This document shows positions 57,540-64,000 of a DNA stretch of 64,000 bases, one piece after another. Made by a program: the position numbers and the translations under genes. The DNA comes from Gordius sp. MW1 (lineage: Eukaryota > Nematomorpha > Gordioida > Gordea > Gordiidae): positions 23,064,001-23,128,000 of the forward strand of contig OZ038526.1 in the NCBI GenBank assembly GCA_964036665.1, read 5' to 3'. Numbering within the stretch: position 1 is the stretch's first letter; every line of letters starts with the position of its first letter. The notes under the pieces are model-generated. The model saw only the letters and a program-made list of their open reading frames with translations. It had not been told where the DNA came from and did not search any database.

Positions 57540-60525
57540 AAGTGCGTATGCAAAAAGCGGAGGGTTGGCGTCAGGTCGGAAACCGGCTATAAAAACGAAA
57601 CCTATATTATGATAGTTTTAAACAAGATTTTACGAAAGGCTAGGGCGTTCTCCACAAACGACGCGCACTGCATACCCCACCCGTGCAATGTAAAAAATAC
57701 ACTAGGGTTACTGCCCAACTCACAACAAAGGCGGTTATAGAAATTAGTTGTTGAAAGAATGCGAATAACGTGCTGGAATGTGGGAACGTTGACGGGGAAG
57801 AGCATCGAGGTCGCACAAATGCTAAAAAGGAGAAAGGTACACATCGCCTGACGAAAGCTCGGGATTAGGAGAAGGATACAAGCTTTTCTACAGTGAGTCA
57901 CCTAATCGTAGAAACGGGGTCGGTATCCTTCTACGCGAATCGTTCAAGGACAAGGTGGTGGAAATCAAGCGTTGTTTTGACAGGCTAATGTGGGTGAAGA
58001 TTGCAGATCAAGGGGGCCTCCTAACCGTTAAGTGCGCGTATGCTCCCAAAATTGGGTGTTCGAAAGGCATATTCTTCAATTCATTGGAAAAGGAAATACA
58101 GGGAATAGGACAGTAAGAAAGGCTAATTATTAGAGCAGATTTCAACGCTCACGTAGGGAAAGATCGCCTCGGGGATGAAGGCAATCATGTAGAGTATGGG
58201 CATGGTCTGAAGAACAAAGAAGGGGAAAAACTTCTCCAAGTATCCCAAGCATATGATATGGCGATCGTTAACACCTATTTTCAAAAACACGAATATCATA
58301 TTGTGACCTATAGAAGTGGGAAGCGTTTCAGTCAAATTGACTATTTGCTCATACGGCGAAAGGACTTGTGGAGTATCAAGGATTGCAAAGTAATACCGGG
58401 AGAAGAAATCGCCAGGCAACATCGTCCCCTTGTTATAGATCTTGACAGAAGAGTATTTCCCGAAAGTAAAAAGATATATGAACCTCGAATTCGATACGAA
58501 AGGCTAATGGATACGTCGACGAACGAAGAATACCATCAAAAAACCTCCTCACTCTTGGGTGCAAGGAATTTGCGAAGGGACGTAGACGACGATTGGGAGA
58601 CGCTATCTAAGGACATTAAGAGAACAGCAATTCGTGTTCCAGGACAGACCAAAGGAGGTAAAGGTATAAAAAGGGAACTATGGTGGTGGGATCAATCGGT
58701 TAGGGATTTTATTGAAAGAAAGAAAAATCTATATAGACGGTGGCATAAATCAAAAAAGTCGGAGGATTATCAAGAATACAGGGACGGAAAGAGGGCCGCA
58801 AAAAAGGCCGTTGCAAAAGCGAAGAATGCCGCCTACACCGAGATGGCAAACAAAATGGATCATAAAGGGGGCGATAGGCTTATGTACAAATTGGCCAAGA
58901 TAAGGGAGAAGAAAAGTCGCGATGTCGGAGTTCTTGAAACAGTCAAAAACCAGAAGGATCAAACCTTATTCAAGCCGAAAGAAGTGATGGAAAAGTGGAA
59001 AGGATATTTTAAGAAACTTATGAATATTGCAAATGACAAAGATTCTCTTCCCAAAATTGAGCCAAATATTAGCATGGTCGAACTCTTTCAGGAGGGTTTA
59101 GGACACAAATGAACAAGATGCAAAAAGGAAAAGCAAATGGCCCAGATGGAATACCTATAGAAGCATTGCTCAAATGTCATGAAGAAGGAGTCACCACCAT
59201 GACGAACCTCCTTAACAAGATATTGACAGAAAAGCGAATTTCTAATTAATGGAGAGCAAGCACGATTATACCCTTATTTAAAGACAAGGGAGACTTTCAA
59301 GACTGTGGCAATTACAGATGTATCAAGCTTACTTGCCACTCCTTAAAGCTTATGGAATGGATCTTAGTAACAAGGCTGAAAAACGAGATGGAAATATCGA
59401 CTAATAAAATCGGATTTGTGGCCGGCAAAATCGCCCCAATCTTCGAACTAAGACAAATGATGGATAAGTATGAAGAGGAAAGACCTACATATGGCCTTTA
59501 TCGACTCGGAGAAAGCTTATGACACGGTCCTTCGCGATTTAATATGGTGGTGCCTGAGAAAACAAAATACATCTGACGCATATATCCGGCTTATGAAAAA
59601 TATTTATGAAACCTCAAACTCTTGCGTTAGGACGACAGTTGGAGACTCTAAATCTTTTCGGGTTAAAATTGGATTACATCAAGGAATTGCTTTAAGTCCC
59701 TTTTAATATAATTTAGTTATAGACACGATAACGAGGGACATTTAAAAGCCATCGCCATGGTGTATGCTATATGCCGATGATATAGTACTATGCGAGGAAA
59801 CAAGGGAGAAAGTATTCGAAGAAGCCGAAAAGTGTTTAAAGGTCAACGATCGATAAACGGTATACATGGAAATAAACGGTACAAGCACCCCATCGCTGGA
59901 TGACCATCTAAAGTACCCAAAAGTTGACAGGTTTACATAACTCGGCTCGATGCTACAACAAGAGGGAGGTTGCGCAACAGAAGTTAATGCCCGGATCCAA
60001 AAAAATGGCTTAAATGGCGAAGTATATCCGGTGTACTGTGTGACAAGAAAATGCCAATATGGATGAATAAAGCTTACAAATCCATCGTAAGACCGGTGTT
60101 ACTCTATGGAAGTGAAACATGGGCATTAAACACCATGGAAGGAAAGCTATTACAAGCCACAGAGATGAGAATGATACGGTGGAGCTTGGGGTATACTAAG
60201 CTCGACCATATGACGAATGACTTTTTCATGACAAAAATGGGTATTCAACCTATGGCGGACATGATTAACGAAAATCGGCTAAGGTGCTATGGGCATATAC
60301 TAAGAAGGGACACGGGTGACGTAAATCGAAATGTACTGGACACACATGGAAATACCGGGGAAGAGATGAAGAGGACGACCCCGTGTCACGTGGAAAGGGC
60401 AGGTCGATAAAGTTATGAAAACTAAAGAGATTACTCAAGACATGGCACTCACCCGGTCAAGATACTTATCAAAACAAACCCCACGAATATGGGACCAAAT
60501 AACTGATAAAGAAGAAGATATATTT
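57540..60525 (+). mobile_element. RTE-clade LINE, near full length, decayed
   Basis: The best complete view of the family: leader near CGGAAACCGGCTATAAAAAC (57577), endonuclease start (CGAATAACGTGCTGGAATGTGG region, encoding RITCWNVGT, about 57760), endonuclease end and linker (58258-59112, with YRSGKRFSQIDYLLIRRKDL), RT pieces (59470-59706 and MLYADDIVLCEE at about 59767) and C-terminal part (60051-60410, GSETWALNTMEGKLLQATEM). It ends in GATAAAGAAGAAGATA. At least six frame changes or stops separate the blocks. Role when intact: endonuclease nicking and target-primed reverse transcription. Confidence 0.85.
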
Positions 60526-60919
60526 CTAAAAAATATGAACATATTGTTATTTCATCTTGATAATGTAGCATACAGATAATTGAAGGCATCTATTGTGTAA
60601 AAAATAGTCTAGAAAGTCTAGATCATCCTTTAATATTAAAACACTCATAAAAATTGGAAGCCTAATTAAAAAACAGTGTTGAACTTTATACTAGTGTTTT
60701 AAAGGATCAAGTTCATTTAAAAAACGACCCTATGTTTATCATAAAATATATGTATATTATCAATCGATGGTTTAGAGACGTGAGGAGGATCAAATTACAA
60801 GCACAATTTTGCTATATTAAACATAAAGAGTATGTTAATTTTTAAAATTAATCAAAAGCTAATTACGAGAGCAACAATATTTACGTTTCAATCTTAAATA
60901 GATTTACGACTCAAAGTGT

Positions 60920-62110
60920 ATAGACCGTCTCTTGAAGGTCGGATGCGTCCTGAATGGGACCAGAGACCTGCAAAATCGATTTTTTTAAGGCCCGGCCCGA
61001 GCCCGGAATTTAAAATGGAAAAAAATCAGGCCCGGTCCGGGCTCGAATTTTAGCATCTTTAAAAACAAGGCCCGGACCTGGAATAATAATTGCATTAATT
61101 TAATGAAACTCAATTTTGGTAAAATTTTTTATTAAAAATTAAAACGCATATAATACAATTATAAATCGATAATGGAAATATTTTCATGCAAAAAAACACA
61201 GGCATCAAAAATTTTCGCCTTTAGATTTGTTCTCCGAACTTAACAAATCTGACCCGCTGACGAAAAACACCTCTCACTTGAGCAGTTGAAACAGGTGTCG
61301 AAAAAATCTTAAAACAAGGGAGTTAAGCCCTGGAAATTGACCACTGTAGTCTTTCCACCATTCCAATAATTTTTTTTCTCATTGATCTTTAACTATATGT
61401 AAGTGTCACTTCTTTTACTTTATAAATTCTTTCCGAATATTTTTAGCTATTAGCAGTAGATTTTTTTGTTCCTTACTCAATTGTTTGGTATATTAGAAAA
61501 ATGAATGAATGAATGTTTAACAGATTCAATAACTTGTAATTAATTAATTTTTTGAAATTTTATGGATTTTTTTAACCAAAATAGAAGACTACTACTACTT
61601 TTAAATTATTCCGGGCCGGACCTATAGTGTATAAATTTGGCCCGGCCCGGCCCGGAATTTTAAAGCCTTAAAATTTTGGGCCAGAGCTCGGCCCGGGCCT
61701 TTCCGGGCAGGGCCTCGGGCCGCCCGTGCAGGTCTCGACATGGGACAAAGGCCTTTTTTTAAGGGACTACACCTAAATTAATTTGTTTGCTCCCTCTTAC
61801 GACACTACGACCCCCTATGATCGGCAGAGCATCGTAAATCCGTAAAATATTCAGATTTATCAGATACCTCCATTTTTATTTATATTGTTTCATCGTGCTC
61901 AAGGACGTTTGTGAAGAGCGCTTTAAATCTTTTTAATGACTTAATAAACGCTCACCTCCTTAAAAAATATAGAATATTTTTCTACTAAGACAATCAATCG
62001 CCATTGCCAGCGCTGAATCCAAGTTATTCCTTGATGGATGCAATGCCCATTCTTAAAGACGAAGATACGGATAATGCCTTTTAATTATTTTATTAATATA
62101 TATTTTTGTT
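60920..62110 (+). mobile_element. RLE-type LINE relict, split by a hAT-like element
   Basis: CTTGAAGGTCGGATGCGTCC just before the insertion encodes LEGRMRP of the endonuclease. After it, about 61746-61830 gives INLFAPS-like sequence, and 61960-62080 matches the end of the protein (compare RLGILIAKYNFKSFADSW). It is highly diverged with stops, and is the oldest copy of this LINE family in the window. Confidence 0.6.
60961..61738. mobile_element. GC-rich-ended hAT-like element, 778 bp
   Basis: Ends CAGAGACCTGCA and TGCAGGTCTCGA with flanking octamers AATGGGAC and CATGGGAC (7 of 8), as expected for hAT. GGCCCGGCCCG-rich ends surround an AT-rich non-coding middle. Same family as 50348-55913. Confidence 0.8.
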
Positions 62111-63089
62111 CGTGTATCCTTTTTTTATTAATTTTATTATATTTTTAATACTATTTTAGAAGAAAGCATTTTTTATAAAAAAAAGTCTGAGTTGTTATAA
62201 TGTAATGGCAGTAAGTGAATTTAGATTAAGGTAAAGCATAAATCTGTGAAAGCTTAATTTTTAAGTTGTTTTTACAGAGTAGATGTATTATTTTTAATTT
62301 TTATCAATTTATTTTTGGAGATTGCATTTGTAAACAGGGGCAAAAGCTTTATTTTTGCAACTTTGAACCCAATTATATCAAAATCCTATGGTCTGGGCAA
62401 AAAACGAATTAGTGTTAAGCATTAAGAACTAAATAAAAATATGTTCCGCGTTTCTCGTGAGATATTTTTGTTGACCAATTTAATTAATAATGCATTTTTT
62501 ATAAAAAATAAATTTTTGTACAAAGTCAATGCTAAAAGATTGGAAATGTTCCAGGATAAATATTGGTTAAAATTTATTATTTATAAAACCTAAATCCAAC
62601 ATAGATTTTTAGGCTAACTTAATTTGTATACTGTCACGTCACGTCAAGTCCTTTTTTATCCCGTTTTTTTGCTTTTACCCCTCTTTGTTAAGTCGGCGAG
62701 GGTGTTGTCATGTACCACTACAAATTTTGGCCTCCTACCCTTTTTGCTGCTCCACATTGTTTTATTTAACGGTGCCCCACTATTAATGCGTTTGCCCCGA
62801 TATGCCTACAGGTTTGTAAAAATGGAAAAGACAGATTGACGTCATATTTCGTTGTGTTAACCACTGTAACCGCTAAGACATCCTGAATACGATACCAGGT
62901 AGGAACACACCCTTACAAGGGCCTATGCCTCCACTGATATGAGAACTCGGTGAGGGCAAAATAATGTTCACGTCTATTCGAACACCTGTTGCATTTCCAT
63001 TATATAAACCTACATTGTAAAATTTCTGCGTCTCCCCCCCCCCCTTGCGGGGCTTTTGCCTCGACTAATATGAGCTCGTATAGGCTTTT
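62111..63089. other. Intergenic, no gene recognised
   Basis: The segment at 62336-62395 (GGGGCAAAAGC...TTTTTGCAACTTTGAACCC) matches 22224-22275. The small frame at 62624-62839 has no domain. A C-run lies near 63040. Confidence 0.5.
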
Positions 63090-63405
63090 AGGCCGCTTGC
63101 TGGCTACTGACCAATCGAAAATATAACCACTGGCTAAAGCGTGATTGGATTTTTTTTATATTTGCTCTTATATAATTATAGGCTATTTGGCCGTCTACTG
63201 GCTGCTTAGAAAGAATGACCATTAACCAAAGAGTGTATCGAAATTTTTTTAATATTTAAATATTTGCCGTATTTATACGCTTTTTGACGTCTACTGACTG
63301 CCGACCAATAGAAAAAAATGACCATTGGCCAAAGTGTAAATCGAATTTTTCCCCCTATATTTTGCCCTTATATAATCATAAACTATTTGGCTGTCTGCTC
63401 GCTGC
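63090..63405. repeat. Diverged minisatellite related to 40555-41115, inverted
   Basis: Three or more units of about 95-105 bp with TGACCATTGGCCAAAG and GCTGACTACTGACC-like boxes, the reverse complement of the CCAATGGTCA minisatellite. Confidence 0.7.
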
Positions 63406-63408
63406 TGA

Positions 63409-63595
63409 CTAGTGATGGTGAAATAGCGTTTTATAGGCGCTAAAGCTATAGCACATAGTCACTTGGAGGCGCTAAAGCTATAGCACATAGTCACTTGAAG
63501 GCGCTAGAGCTATAACACATAGTCACTAGGAGGCGCTAGAGCTATAGCACATAGTCACATAAGGCGCTAAAGCTATAGCGCGGAGTTAACATTGT
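63409..63595. repeat. hAT-like terminus with a 36-bp tandem repeat
   Basis: Begins TAGTGATGGTGAAATAGCG (hAT-like end), then five units of about 36 bp, each with GGCGCTAAAGCTATAGCAC and CATAGTCAC (63450-63585). No right terminus is recognised in the window. Confidence 0.65.
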
Positions 63596-64000
63596 TATAA
63601 AATTTATAGGTTAAATTGCATTATTATGCACACATGTGGTTTAAACTAAGTATCCAGGTTATTTAAGTAATAAGCAGAGGGCTTAAATAAGTGACCAAAA
63701 TTAAGTATGAGAGACGCAGGCATATAAATAAATAGAATCTGGTCTGACGATACATTTATATATTCAAAAAATCTAAAGTTTAAAAATAACTAATTCCAAT
63801 CGATCTACTAAATCTATTATTTCTCATTATATAATTTTAATTTTTATACTTTAGACGTTTTAATTATTTTATCACAGTTCTGAAGATTAAAATTCAACTC
63901 TAAAAAATCAGTTTGCAAGTAAATCTATTATAAAACTTATAAGTATGTTACATAATTAAAAATTATTAACAACTAGGCATGATATTTTAATTTCAGAATA
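63596..64000. other. AT-rich tail of the window, nothing recognised
   Basis: No ORF, repeat unit or inverted terminus identified to the right edge. Confidence 0.5.

Noticed and set aside
62624-62839. 71-codon ORF near the right end
   Set aside because: Hydrophobic by composition but without a family match or neighbouring exon.
1-64000. tRNA, rRNA or snRNA genes
   Set aside because: No A-box/B-box pairs with a foldable cloverleaf, and no conserved rRNA or snRNA segments, were noticed on either strand; a dedicated scan was not possible.

Overview
This window is AT-rich, intron-containing eukaryotic nuclear DNA. The host is most likely an arthropod, but I cannot place it further. Two host genes can be supported. 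One is a six-exon UBE2R/CDC34-type ubiquitin-conjugating enzyme on the + strand (4513-11893). The other is an uninterrupted 475-codon ORF on the - strand (24230-25657) that reads as a SLIMP-like seryl-tRNA synthetase paralogue of mitochondria, a family first described from insects; this is the main reason for proposing an arthropod. Almost everything else is transposable-element DNA, much of it inserted element into element.

Layout. 1-1870: 3' part of an RTE-type LINE that continues beyond the left edge. 4513-11893: the UBE2R gene; intron 2 holds a 164-bp hAT MITE and intron 5 a 777-bp element with TAGGGGAGACC ends. 13285-14493: truncated relict of a LINE with a restriction-like endonuclease (RLE). 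14637-20250: RTE LINE on the - strand, split by a 2161-bp hAT with a perfect 8-bp target duplication. 22990-23880: remnants of GC-rich hAT-like DNA. 24230-25657: the SLIMP-like gene, with a 1833-bp long-inverted-repeat element (25712-27544) only about 50 bp from its start codon. 29498-46645: an LTR-retrotransposon fossil; its 5' LTR is interrupted by a piggyBac-like element (29856-35929), which is itself interrupted by a Ty3/Gypsy element (31021-35472). Its interior carries two RLE LINEs head to head (36040-39741 and 41258-44922), with minisatellite and Helentron-like sequence around them. 47263-50020: a hAT interrupted by a second hAT. 50130-56535: a gag/protease fossil interrupted by a GC-rich hAT-like element, which is interrupted by a short-LTR Ty3 element. 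57540-60525: a third RTE LINE. 60920-62110: an RLE LINE relict split by another GC-rich hAT-like element. 63090-63600: minisatellites and a hAT-like end.

Because the later insertions keep target duplications or an uninterrupted sister sequence, the order of events can be read directly. The clearest case is the 3' LTR at 46180, which preserves the empty TTAA site of the piggyBac-like insertion found in the 5' LTR. No tRNA, rRNA or CRISPR feature was found. All functional statements rest on motif recognition by eye; no database search was run.
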